Assembly (NCBI GenBank): GCA_002633005.1
Contig: NMRA01000030.1
Location: 1,400,319-1,464,318 of the forward strand
DNA length: 64,000 nucleotides
Reading direction: 5' to 3'
From: Phoronis australis
Taxonomy: Eukaryota > Phoronida > Phoronidae
The notes beneath the pieces were generated by a model, which was not told the DNA's origin, ran no database searches, and worked only from the letters and a program-made list of their open reading frames with translations. Below are positions 23,801 to 34,200 of the stretch, piece after piece. The position numbers were made by a program, and so were the translations under genes. Position 1 is the first letter of the stretch. Each line of letters opens with the position of its first letter.

Positions 23801-26538
23801 AAAACTTCGGAGGTAGTGGATAAAGCAAGGTTGTCGTTAATTTTGATTCTAACAAAATCCCCTTTCTTGAAGATGCCCTTAAAATTCCGGTACTTTTGAA
23901 CGGTTGAAGCAAGGGATATTTTCATGGTCAAACATCTTGATGATTCCTGACATAAACTGTAAAAATGTGGCTGACATTCCAAAATGAGACGCGCTCTCTT
24001 GCCTCCGGGACAAAGGAGATAACTATCCTTGTGTATAAGAGACGGCGCTATTAAAGGAACCTTTTGAGACCCGTTGCAGACATTCCTACGCGGTAAAATC
24101 AGTTTTCTGGCAAACGAAGGTAGTTATGTAGCAGTCTTTACCTATAGATAAAAGTTGATTGAAAAGTCGACGGTGCTGTCCATTTTGTTGCTAATGCACA
24201 CTCACTCCGAATTCCCGTAAATTCGTTCGTTGATCCTCCAAACAACAAGCATAGAGCAAACCAGAAATACAATCAATGACTTACCAAGTCTCAACTTGAG
24301 AAAATATTAAACAAGGCCGTTGCTGTAAAACTTAGCCTAGTCGTGTTTTCAATCAAGTTTAAATGGGTAAGAAATAAAAATTATGTGTACATCCTCTACT
24401 ATGTATATTTATAATATTGCTTCAGACGTAGGAAACTCGACTTAAAAACTGAAATTCTAAACCATTCACTACGAACCTTGAAGTCTTTTGCATACGAAGT
24501 CCAATTTGTTAGAACAGTCCCTGTCTCTCCAGGAGCCGAGATTAACAGACATCCGGGCACATTTTCCATCATCGTCTGGTTCCTCTGTGTCCCAGTAAGT
24601 CCACTGCGAAGAGGAACTACCTTCCCATCTCCATATTGTACCAAACACTTGGAAATATCCTATCCAAATATTCTTAGTGGTTACTCCCACGCTGAAATAC
24701 GAGGGTAAGAGATTTTGTATCTCCATTGTTGCCAACTTCACTTCATTAGCTCCTCAACTAGCAACATAGGCAGACTATCAAAATACGTGACAAAGCAGAA
24801 TACTATCAAAATAGGTGACAAAGCAGAATACTATCAAAATACGTGACAAAGCAGAATACTATCACAATATGCGAGAAAGCAGAATACTATCAAAATATGT
24901 GAGAAAGCAGAATACTTAACAATTTACTCGAACTAGTCTGAAATTAACAAAAGAAAAACGTTCCTCTAAAAGGCGTAATGCTTTGAAGATGCTTTGAATA
25001 AGCATTGGGTGTATAAGCCATGTCCTTGTAATTCCAACAGTAAGCCGCTTGAAATCAAGTTCACACAACTCAAGACTCATAGAGCATGAGACAAATGAAG
25101 GCTCCATGTGGATAAAATCTCAAAATTCACGGCACATCTCAAACATAATACATAACGTGTTGGTTTGGTCCACATGTTGGGGCCCAAATATAATAACGAC
25201 TTCATTGCCAAGGTGCCGATTAGGCCGAACGCTAACTGGCCCTGGCTGGTAACAGCTAACACAGGTGAAACCAATTTACCTAAGCGAGTACACGTAGTCG
25301 TTCTCCGCCTTGTTCTCGATAAAAACGAGATCACTATACAAGATGTCGCACTGACGACTTGCTTCCGACCACGTGGTTGAGTTGTGGACGCCTGATACAA
25401 AGTAGCAGTAGTCAAAGTTTTTGTACCATCCAGCAGCACATACTCCACCTATGTGAGAGAAACGTGTTGAATAATTGCTACAGCATGCTGGCCCGTAGGA
25501 GGCAAGGCCGCAACACTCCTCCCGCTCATCACCACCTACCAGACTAATCAGTCGTCACCATTTTCCATCTCCCCGTAATCGTGGTCGTCTTTTAAATGTC
25601 AAATTTGTTTACAACTGCGCACACACGAATTTCACGTTTCCGTATTTAAAATCAACATTCTCCGATCTCGTGTGAAAGACTCTAAGCCTCAAAGTACTAG
25701 AGAATGTCCCCAAAAGCTGTTCCACTTTCGACGACCACGAAGGGATATAAATAATCTTTTATATTCACTTCCGATATATGTACCCTCAGTGGACGACGTG
25801 ACAGCGGTTAGGTTTCGCACGTCTTTTCACATGAATTAATTGAATTCTCAGCCTAACAAGCAATGCTATTTAACAAATATCGGTATTTGTCGCAAAGATC
25901 TCACGACAGGGGCCGAGGTCGAATGTCAATATCACTTGGTGTCCTTGTGTATATTTGGTTATGGACGATGGTGGTTGGGTGATGTTGGTGGTGGAGATAC
26001 GTTCTACATAATGATTACTACCAACGCCTGTCTCTTCACAAATTGTAGGTACGCAATGGAAAGCAATTACTGTAACTTGCAGATTTGGACCGAACAATTA
26101 TCATCCACGGCTCATCCTTCCTTAACGCATAATGCGACTATAACACTTTTGATTTCGCGATTTGTTACAGAAAAAATCACACCTGTTTGACACTCAAAAA
26201 GAACGACCCGCATTAATTGAGGCGTCATTATCAATCAATACCGAATGCTATAAAGAGATATTAAAACTCCTAAAAAGCAAAATAGAACAGCAGGCTACAA
26301 ACTGACGAGACAAATGATTATAACTTTCTGTGTCAGACTTACGTTACCCCGACAAGCCCGATCTATGCTGTATAAGGTAACAATTCGCGATAAACCTTAC
26401 AACGGTATACAGTAGCTTTCATGACCACCTGAATCTGCCTATGATCTCTCAGTCCAATCGCTACCTACCTTGAACTGTCGGCAGACTACTGACGATAACG
26501 ATGACAGTGATTGATAACTGGAAAACAACAGAAAACAT
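17269..26538 (-). CDS. selectin-like transmembrane receptor: C-type lectin + five sushi domains (whole gene span)
   Basis: Nine coding exons can be placed, each with GT/AG borders: 26538-26469 (signal peptide), 25448-about 25280 (lectin, first part), about 24720-24477 (lectin, second part), 23378-23190, 22821-22630, 22195-22016, 21735-21553, 21178-20996 (one sushi domain each) and 17834-17269 (membrane anchor and tail). All borders from the second lectin exon onward are phase 1, the rule for shuffled extracellular modules. The product is about 650 residues: secreted start, one C-type lectin domain, five CCP domains, one membrane helix, about 140-residue cytosolic tail. The order matches selectins except that no EGF exon is seen. 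Proteins of this kind act in cell adhesion or pathogen binding; the ligand is unknown. The joint between the lectin exons is not settled. Confidence 0.85.
18404..18805. repeat. 111-base direct duplication around a poly-A/N junction
   Basis: 18404-18514 and 18695-18805 are nearly identical (one clear difference, CCGTC versus CCATC). Between them lie about 160 bases ending in an N and about 23 A. It sits in the receptor intron between the tail exon and sushi 5. A retroposed piece with a poly-A tail and a very long target duplication is possible; a faulty assembly join at the homopolymer is at least as likely. Confidence 0.75.
19190..19530. repeat. 41-base minisatellite, about eight copies
   Basis: The unit is GTAACTTGCATGTTTTAATG, then TCTTGGGTCTA and CAGCCTTG, with scattered changes between copies. 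It lies inside the receptor intron upstream of the tail exon. No coding sense. Confidence 0.9.
20369..20904. mobile_element. MITE-like element with about 80-base inverted ends
   Basis: The left end (GGGCAATAG at 20369, then ATATAAC and TTTTGAGAACCAGTTTGAT) and the right end (CTATTGCCC at 20896-20904) are inverted copies for about 80 bases, sharing ATTCAGTGGAGAAAACTG. The middle is AT-rich with loose AACTCACA repeats and codes for nothing. AAG is found on both flanks, a possible 3-base duplication. It lies in the receptor intron close to sushi exon 5. Confidence 0.7.
20996..21178 (-). CDS. sushi/CCP domain 5
   Basis: Acceptor CGTTCCAG, then ISCGAAPNVTNAVKDTNDT, VVNYTCYEGHFFIDGS, VECDEFGDW, TPCLS and a GTGAGT donor. 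Four cysteines and the Trp are present; borders are phase 1. The next exon in frame is about 3.1 kb away, so further sushi exons are not required by phase. A 536-base inverted-repeat element ends about 90 bases from this exon. Confidence 0.88.
21553..21735 (-). CDS. sushi/CCP domain 4
   Basis: Acceptor TTTTCAG, then QQCKKINVTNAVPSTT, TVTWTCIGGHEYSDSS, TYCNPEGKW, PACY and a GTAAGA donor. Four cysteines and the Trp are conserved; phase-1 borders. A second AG three bases into the exon could be used instead, changing one residue. Confidence 0.9.
22016..22195 (-). CDS. sushi/CCP domain 3
   Basis: Acceptor TTTCAG, then EVSCIRPITSHATASS, GTRVTYDCDLGYIYPDNTTT, FFCQLNGGW, PCES, ending in GTAAGG. The four-Cys pattern and Trp are intact; borders are phase 1. 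NTT is a potential glycosylation site. Confidence 0.9.
22630..22821 (-). CDS. sushi/CCP domain 2
   Basis: Acceptor TTTTAG, then KVCPIIPSFKH, VISYECAPNHWFSYYEANVT, ARCDSTIKKW, FSECE and a GTGAGT donor. Four cysteines and the Trp are in place; borders are phase 1. NVT and NFS are potential N-glycosylation sites. Confidence 0.9.
23190..23378 (-). CDS. sushi/CCP domain 1
   Basis: Acceptor TTATAG, then DCPVPPVVPF, then GTVVTYTCDYGYEYPDESS, ITCEVGGVW and PNC before a GTAAGT donor. All four CCP cysteines and the conserved Trp are present, in 62 codons with phase-1 borders. It follows the lectin exon directly; no EGF exon was found in the 1.1 kb intron between them. CCP modules form rigid extracellular rods and often bind proteins. 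Confidence 0.9.
24477..24720 (-). CDS. C-type lectin domain, second exon
   Basis: The frame reads IQNLLPSYFSVG, then NIWIGYFQ (the WIG core), W-WEGSS, WDTEEPDDDGKCARM, LGSWRDRDCSNKLDFVCKR. These are the conserved WIGL, calcium-site-2 and C-terminal Cys motifs of C-type lectins. The sugar-binding triplet is EPD rather than EPN or QPD, and WRD replaces WND, so sugar choice cannot be predicted and calcium binding may be altered. The exon ends CTTCAAG before GTTCGT (phase 1). The start is uncertain: upstream acceptors near 24730 also exist, but none matches the phase-2 donor of the previous exon. Confidence 0.8.
24774..24915. repeat. 28-base minisatellite, five copies, in the lectin intron
   Basis: The unit ACTATCAAAATACGTGACAA plus AGCAGAAT is repeated five times, with changes such as TATGTGAGAA in later copies. 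It lies between the two lectin exons, directly upstream of the second one. Confidence 0.9.
25280..25448 (-). CDS. C-type lectin domain, first exon
   Basis: After an acceptor ending CACATAG at 25449, two bases complete a Gly codon, then the frame reads GVCAAGWYKNFDYCYFV and continues to TTWSEASRQCDILYSDLVF and IENKAENDY. This is the first half of a long-form C-type lectin domain: extra N-terminal cysteine pair, W-EA--C block, and the I-E/N--EN helix. The best donor is GTAAAT at 25279 (phase 2). A weaker GTGTAC at 25293 (phase 0) would fit the next exon better. The open frame usually seen on this strand here is a different, non-coding one. Confidence 0.85.
25449..26468 (-). other. intron 1 of the lectin/sushi receptor
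   Basis: It runs from the GTAGGT donor after the signal exon to the CACATAG acceptor of the first lectin exon. Open frames inside it (for example 25840-26190, plus) have no recognisable motif. Confidence 0.6.
26469..26538 (-). CDS. signal peptide exon of the lectin/sushi receptor
   Basis: From ATG at 26538 the frame gives 23 residues, MFSVVFQ then a hydrophobic core (SITVIVIVSSL) and PTVQ, plus one base of a Gly codon before a GTAGGT donor. This is a typical cleavable signal sequence. The phase (1) matches the two leading bases of the lectin exon at 25448. An in-frame ATG at 26577 would add 13 residues; the later start is preferred because it puts the hydrophobic core near the N-terminus. 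The exon is too short to appear as a long open frame. Confidence 0.75.
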
Positions 26539-26577
26539 ACATGGATTCTTTAAAACTTCTCCATGAAACAACTTCAT

Positions 26578-29500
26578 AAATAATGTTAAACAAAAAAATT
26601 GAAAATGACAGACAGGCTAGTGAAAACTTGTCCACTCACTTTACGCTATTCTCGCTCTTCTCATAGGTTAATTAAGGTTTTACGTGATTCATACAAAGTT
26701 GCTAGCTCTAAAACATACGCTCGTTTGCAGGTCAGGAAACCCCGTTAATGTCAACTTTAGGGTGTGGTTACTTCATGCTATTCTCTTTATCAGTCATTCC
26801 ATAAACTTGTTTAAATACACGTACAACAAAACCACCACATGCACAGAGACCAATGCTCGAAATAATTTTATTTCACAGTTCGCCTTGCTATATTTTACAA
26901 ACTTTTATTTAGTGTTTGTGTCAATAACGTGGTCTAACATCTTTTAGTCAAGTAATGATGACAACATTTACAAACCATGTATATCTTTGCCCGAGATGGG
27001 GCACGTGTTTTCGTTAGTAAACCTATTGTATAAATTAACCATCCATCGGCGGGACTCTGTTCTTGTCAACATGTTTGCAAAGGAAAGAAACCGGTCATAG
27101 CGGCACTGACGGGAATTTTATGAATCCATAGCAGGAAAAAAACAAGTAACTTAACGTAAGCACGCCCAGTGTCACTTTGTCGCCCCGATGTCGTGTTGTG
27201 TCCCTTTAGACTTCGGCTTCAGTAGGAGATACATAGATTAAATATTTTAATTAGTCAAGACAAAATGTTGAAATACCTGAACAAGACGTATTTGGTTCAT
27301 CGTCACTGCGTTATCCTCCAGTTAACATGACTGTTAAACACAAAAAGTTTAGTATCGGCCATTTTCTCATCTCTCCATACTGTACAATAATGGGGAATCG
27401 TTAACCTCGGGCAACCAACTGTACCTGTAACGCAAAACAAATACTGATTATAAGAATCGATCTATCGATTCGGTGGACAACATTCAAACAATATAAAAGG
27501 CGGATCGATCGTGCATTAATTGAAAATTAATTGTTCCGACATTATGGTGTTATGCAGTGCCATGTCTCACGATTATTCAGCATTCGATCAAACGTGTACA
27601 ATCAATCCGATTGACTTCAGTCAGACGGAAAGGTTTCATTCATAATTCCGGCACCAGGTGTCACGCTATATGTCGATTGACAAGACCATGTAGTTGGAAA
27701 GTATCCCAACAAGTGCATTAGACTAGCGTTCGTACGGAGATAAGAACATACTTTATGTCACAAGAGACGACAAAGTCTATTTCTACAACTTAAAAAAACA
27801 CAAAAATTGGTACAGTGGGTTCAATGTATAAACCCACATACAATCTTTAGAGTTTTCGAAGTCCCGTCTACACTGTTAAACATCATCAAGCTTTAGAATT
27901 TTTAAGTCCTGTCCACAGTGCTTAACTCCATCAAACTGATGCGAGCACCCAGCTTAAAAACTGGGAGCTCGTATTTTTGAGAATGCGCATCTTTTACTAA
28001 AACAAAAACGGGGTACGTTCAGAGATCTCAGTGAATTGTGCATTCGCCGAATTGTGGTAGCTCCTGCCTCTTTAGTGGACTTTTGTCTCTTGTTTTTTTT
28101 TTCATTTTTTGGAGTTTTTGTTTCTTTGAGGCGGACCTATTTGCCCACTTCGCCAAATGAGGGGGCTCGTTCGAGCCCCCCCCCGAGCCTCCCCCTGGGT
28201 GAGCGCATGATACTTTTGTTTGGAAACGTGACAAAATTCCGAGTTTTCTGATGTTTCGGTGAATTCAGCAAACAGTCTGCATTAACAAATTCTATCAAAG
28301 TTTGATCGTGTACTGACAGAAATTTGTTTGAAAACTCTACCATAAATTTCTCCATGATAGCAAGTAGCAGCATATGTTGATAAAAACAACGATGGATATA
28401 AATTAGCAAGCCGAATTAAACCCATCGTCGTTTTTATGTACCATAAATTCGAGTTACATTGGCAAGCATAGAAACGGGTGTTCCTAGCCTGAGAGTGGGT
28501 AAAATGTACCCTAATTAAAATATCGCAACCGCATTGGCTGACAAAAACATAATTTCATGCTGCACTTCAAACAAACCGTTATCGCTAAGTCCCCGCGCCT
28601 ATATCTGAGAAACTCTAACAATTCCTCACATACTTTTGGTACAAAACCTGATCTTTCATAGCCTACAAATTGACACAGTAATTACATATTTAATGCGGCA
28701 TAAAATTATCAGCATATCTCTATCAACGATAGAAGGCCACTCTGTGCAACCATAACGCATCACAGGACGTTATCAGTTTCTTTGATAATGTATATTCGCG
28801 ATAGAGTGCACATTTCTAAACAAATTAAACAGAGACGACTTTAATGTAGATGTGTGGACGCTCATGATAAAAGGCAGTGTATCCAGAGCGTATAACAGCT
28901 CAAGATGTTGTTTGATAAATTCATTAAGAGATCCGATACTAGTCGGGTTAGAAAAACAAATACAACTAAATTAAAGACGCAGCAGTCGTGGTGAACACAG
29001 ATTGCCGCTCAGAACCAAGAACTAAGTTCAAAAGAGTTGATCATCCGAACTTTACGAAATTAATAAATCAGACAGCAGCACATGAAATCTACAAGCTTGG
29101 CATGAGTGTAGCCCTAAGGTGGCCCACAGCCAGGGGTGTGCACAATATCACAACACTGCCTTCCGTCTCTAACCCACACGTTGCCAATGTCAGCGTGCAA
29201 TGTACACAGTAGCTAGGACAGAATTGGTGACTACGAAGGAAGGAGGGCATAACAAACTGTAACAAAACCAGCTGTGTTGAAAAGCAAGGCGACCGGCTAC
29301 CAAACTCGCAGCCTCCCTTTTCATTGGACCAAACCCCTACATTTATGATTCAACATCGATTTAAATGAGATAGGACGGATGCGACAGATGATCGCAGTGG
29401 CAATGCACAAGATGACATGTAGTCACGTTTCAATCTGTAAGTTCAAACTATTGACTGTCAGGCCTTACACATAGGCCTACATTTCAGAAACCGAATGGCT

Positions 29501-29935
29501 TCTTATACATGGGGGTGGGGTGGCAGGAAATCGAATGGGGTGCCGTGGGGCAAGATCTCTGTCCTGTGCCTGTACATGTAAGTAACCTTAACGAGCAAAC
29601 GTTTTCATGTTAAATTCAACAGTATACCTTCGCTACATTTCCCAGTTACCACTTTTAAAATTCAAATTTGGCCATGAAACTATGTATGTAGTTTTAGAAA
29701 TCATGATAAGCACAGAGCGTATTAAGCAACGAAAATACTGACCTTTTAGTCACCTGTTTTTTATTTAAAAATCGCAGAACTACGTAATTTCCGTAGTGTT
29801 GAAAAAATCATGATACCGAGAAAAGCATATTCATTTTCCGCATTTAAAGCTGTATTTCGTCCTATTTAGCTGGCTAAAAACGAAAATTGAATTTACTTTC
29901 ATCAAACTAGTTACCTGTCCCTTAGCAGCATTCCG
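26578..29935. other. upstream flank of the receptor gene, no other gene recognised
   Basis: It probably contains the receptor's 5' untranslated region and promoter near its left edge; no certain TATA box or CpG cluster was identified. A G/C-rich patch near 28160-28195 gives glycine-rich chance frames. No exon with family similarity was seen. Confidence 0.4.
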
Positions 29936-30241
29936 TTACCGATCCAAGTCACAGGTAATGCGTATGCCTACATACGACATTTTTGAGTTTGCAATTTTAG
30001 GGTTGGCTAACCCCATAACGAATCTTTCCTTTTTGGTTCGCTGAACATGTTGATGCTCTTGTTGGTAACGGAAAAGGAATCCCATCACGGCAGAGAATAA
30101 GGAGAAAAGAAACCCGGCAACAAGCGCTGAGTTTAGGGTCATCAAGAACCCCTTTTTTGCACAATACAGTTGGGGACCTGATTCGTGGTTTAAACGTGGA
30201 TCACCACCAGGTGCACGTAGGTGCAATTGATTTCCAGGCAT
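29936..30241 (-). CDS. possible small membrane protein or first exon of a signal-anchor protein
   Basis: From an ATG at 30241 with A at position -3, the frame runs 101 residues to a stop. After about 34 polar residues (MPGNQLHLRAPGGDPRLNHE at the start) it has a hydrophobic stretch, TLNSALVAGFLFSLFSAVMG, followed by basic, polar residues (RYQQEHQHVQRTKKERF). That fits a type II signal anchor. No family was recognised. It could be the first exon of a longer gene, since a GTAGGC donor candidate lies inside, or a chance frame. It lies about 700 bases from the HLX-type start, in the opposite direction. Confidence 0.3.
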   Translation of the reverse strand: MPGNQLHLRAPGGDPRLNHESGPQLYCAKKGFLMTLNSALVAGFLFSLFSAVMGFLFRYQQEHQHVQRTKKERFVMGLANPKIANSKMSYVGIRITCDLDR

Positions 30242-30725
30242 TTTGACAATTGGGCAATACACGGTATCTTAATTTTATTTGTGACTATTTGGGACGGACA
30301 CTGTGCAAGAAGGCGATTGAAGCGGCACGTGAATACAAAGATGAACAAGAGACAGTGATTATTATATATATTCAGTTTAGAACGCGCAGTTTCCATTAAA
30401 TATTTTATATGTTTGCATTTGAAGACTGTTGAGGTGTAACAGAACCAATTTGTAAGCGCTTTTTATGGAAATAAAACGTGAATATCCACGGACATTATCT
30501 ACATGAACACAGAGACCAGACATGTGTCACTCACTTGCTTCTAACCGTGGATGATTACACGTTGATAAATAGTTGTAGAATAAACGTTTTAAAACAATTC
30601 GGACGTCTAGTATAAACGTCGATGAAAGACGAGGAATTGAGATGAAAACAAACGAGCAGTAAAGTCAGTCAGGATTCGTTACAAGTGTTTCGCGGTTTGG
30701 GACGGCTAAGAGCTCAGGCGAGTGT

Positions 30726-30735
30726 TGATTGACAG
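30726..30735 (+). promoter_or_regulatory. candidate PBX/MEIS-type site upstream of the HLX-like gene
   Basis: TGATTGACAG is a composite site for PBX with PREP/MEIS homeodomain partners in animals. It lies about 205 bases before the HLX-like start codon, followed closely by CCATTAG, a TAAT-type homeodomain core. A 10-base match is suggestive only. Confidence 0.35.
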
Positions 30736-30939
30736 CCATTAGCGAATGTAGGCTGAACCAGAGGGCTGAAAAAGGCTGATTTCTTAAGAAAAAGAACATT
30801 AATTGTTCACGAGTGTCTATCATAACTTGCTGTTACTGAGAGGTCTGGGCATTTTACAACATCACTTAAAAGAGATCCACACTGAGATTCGCGCTTTTTC
30901 AATATTTCAAATCGACGCTGCCAGGTATCGACCGATTTA

Positions 30940-31279
30940 ATGCACATGGAGAGTGATCATCGCAAAATGTATTCGTCTGGATTCACGCATTTGCCAAACC
31001 CTTTCTACAGTTATCAATACTGGCCAACTGTTGTAGAGTTGTCCCCTAATCAAAGCCAGTCGGAGACCCATACAGACCTAAGTCGAGGAACGCAGGGTCT
31101 GATTGTTGCGACGAACTGCAGGCAGTGTTTGAAGGACCAAGAGCGTAAGCAGCCTAAATGTACGTCAAATATGGAGAGTGGTGCTGTGAACGCTCAGGGA
31201 GGGAAAAGTATGGAATTGAAATTTGGAATACAAAGGATATTGTCTGGTAAAACGACGGAAAAAGAGAGCGACCCAAAAG
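30940..31279 (+). CDS. HLX-like exon 1
   Basis: ATG at 30940; a second in-frame ATG two codons later could also serve. Residues 1-113 are Ser-, Gln- and Tyr-rich, with PNPFYSYQYWPTVVELSP near the start and the eh1-like KFGIQRILSG near the end. It ends CCAAAAG before a GTAAGT donor (phase 1). Confidence 0.88.
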
Positions 31280-34200
31280 GTAAGTGCTTTATTTGTATAA
31301 GACGAAGCACTTTGTCACCGCTTGTAAAACGGAAAACACGGCATAAAATGTTCGGTTATGACTTTCGCTAATATCAAAGTAAACACGGGAATTTATAATG
31401 CAATACCACAAACAACGATCACCATGATGTCGAGACGAAATTACGCATTTTCTGGGAACATTTTCGTATAGTTACATTTTTGGGGAGATGCAAAGATCCA
31501 GGATATAAAGTCACGCACTTACATTCGAATACAATGCCATAACATTTTTGGGGGTATGAAGCCAGTCGTCATTTACTTAGTTTTCCACCAATCATCCATG
31601 TCCACAATGATAAGTATTTTCAAAAATAATAAAATACCATAACTAATAACAGAGGTACACTAGATATTCATTTTCAATGTTATCAGCTACAATCCAAAAC
31701 ACCAATTTCAGTGCACGGTAACACTCAAGTGATCAAGCCGACGCCGTACATTCAGCCTAGCGCCCCATGCTGCACTGCCACCTGTTGTGTGCTTTACGCC
31801 GGACCCATTCCATTCTCACCCCCAAACCAGCCAGTTATTCGCCATGCACGAGACAACAATGCAGGTAGGCAATACAGAGTTCTTATGTATAACCCTGTCC
31901 ACTCAAGAGGCTACTGAGAAGAGGTGGGCCTCCACTTGATAAAAATCGAATGTAAGTACATGGGCTTACATTTGGGGAAAAGTGTACGTGTTCACAGAAT
32001 TTGTAGTCACTAGATGTCAGCCCCTAATTGTAGTCTATGTAGTGCGCATGTGCATGCAAATTATTCGTAAAGAAGAAGTCCGTAACTGGTATCACTGGGT
32101 TTGGATCAAAACTTCAAGCGAAAAAGGAAAACCCTCAGTAGACCAAGGACTGTTGTGACACAGTACCCGACACATATTGTCACCCTGGCGACTATGCCGA
32201 GTGCGACAACATGTGACGTCAATATCGACACATATTGTTCCCCACTGCGATAACATGTGTCGGGTGCGACATTAAGAGCACAAAAACACCGGCACATATT
32301 GTTGTCCCCATACCTATGGAAAGAGGCAGTCAGTCCCGGCCGCTTACCATGATTTTTGGTACAAAGGCAGACCCAAGGTCAAATGGTGGTCCAGGAAATG
32401 GCAAAAGACGTACACCAAAACGAGTTTGAATCAAGTTGCCCACGAGGGAAAGGTCCATTAGATGATTAATGACGATGACAACTACGCCTGACGCAAGCCT
32501 CGTTTCCAGGAGCGTTGGTTTTGCAAACAGGAACATTTGCGATACTAAGGACGTGTTTCACTTCAAACTTTCGATAACCACCCTACTTAAACTAAGGATC
32601 CGCACTCTGGCCGACTGTCACACCCAACTCATCCAACGTGAGAGTTCCTAGTCGAAGTTAAGATTTGTCCTTGCTTTCACCTTGGGTTACACGTAGTATC
32701 CTATAGGCTGCAGGCATACAGTTGCGGAATTTCGCTTAAGGCAGATGCTTTTAGGGAACGATAATATTTGTAATCGCATTGTGACAGCATATATTGTCGT
32801 ACTATGATGCAATCTGTAATTCACAAAAGTGACAGCGATGAGCACTATGTGTCCCCCGTAGGACTAACCACGACAAATAGTCTTAACACGGCTGGTCACT
32901 TTACGCCTCAAGAATGGTCTCAAGCAGCAGCGAACCATCGTTTTCTAAAAAGCTAAGAAATAACTTTTAGCTCGTTTTGTTGACAGAAAATCCGTTTGTA
33001 GCACGTTTAACTTGTACATATACCGTTTCAGAATTCAATCTGCACGATTCAACAGCATCGCAGCCAAAGAGAAAACGATCATGGAGTCGCGCGGTGTTTT
33101 CAAACCTCCAAAGGAAGGGTCTAGAAAAAAGATTCGAGATCCAAAAATACGTAACAAAACCGGACAGGCGACAACTAGCGGCAATGCTGGGACTAACAGA
33201 TGCTCAGGTACGTGAATTAATGTGGCAAAAAGCAGACTTGGCTGAAAACAACATCTTTGTAACCCAGGACACAATGTCCAACGTGACCTCTAGTGTACAT
33301 CAACTTTGGTAGACTAACTTAGAGTACAAACAGCAAGTTTAAATTTCTTCATTCTCGGGTAATGGAGTTAAGACATTGTATCATCTACATTGTGAATAAC
33401 GGCCGCCACTGACGGCTCACGGTGGCACATTGCAAAATTAGATTATTTTGTTTTATAGCACGTAATTGGTGATAACAGTGTTTTGTCTCATAACAATCTA
33501 TCTTACATTTAAATGTCGTGGGAATGTGAATAAAAAGATGAAGTTTTAATGGCAACGATTTTATTGGCTTTCCAAACGTTGGAAAACGTCCATAGGTGAA
33601 TTGGCATAATTTGTTTTGCGTAAGATTGAAACGATTACATGTGAATAAGATCCTGTAGGAAATATGTGAAGTGCATTTTAAATAATAGCTTCAGTTAAGC
33701 ACAAGTAATATGCTAAAAATCTAATTACTTCTTTTCTCCGATTGAAATCGAAATCAAAAAGAGTGAATTGTAAACAACAAACCTTCAATTTGAAAGAGTG
33801 TTTCCTCATTTGCGGAAATAGAAAAATACATTGTATCACTGACCTAGTTTTCGAAAGGTACAGTATATGACGACTAACACTCGACAGAATAGAAGAGAAC
33901 ACCGTGGAATAATTACAAATGAGTAAGATTTTTAAAACATTAAAATATCAAGTTACAGGCCAACGTTCTGTTTCGTGAAAAGTGATTAAGAGCAGACTTA
34001 GGACAGGAATTTGGTCTTACGCTCCACAAAACTATTTCAGAATCTGTAAAATAATGAAAACTCACTTCAGCAAAAACACAAAGTTTCTGAGAATATACCC
34101 AAAAACTGCTACTTACTGAAAATATGAACAAACTACTTTGAGGAAGTGATTTGTTAAGAATTATATGACTTAACTTTTATTTAGTAATTGTAAAGTGGGA

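Noticed and set aside
25077-25448. 123-codon minus-strand frame over the lectin exon
   Set aside because: It is a neighbouring frame of the real lectin exon; its protein is Thr/Arg-rich with no motif, while the other frame gives a clean lectin half-domain.
28028-28251. Gly/Ser-rich and Phe-rich frames on both strands
   Set aside because: They come from a T run and a G/C homopolymer patch, with no conserved feature.
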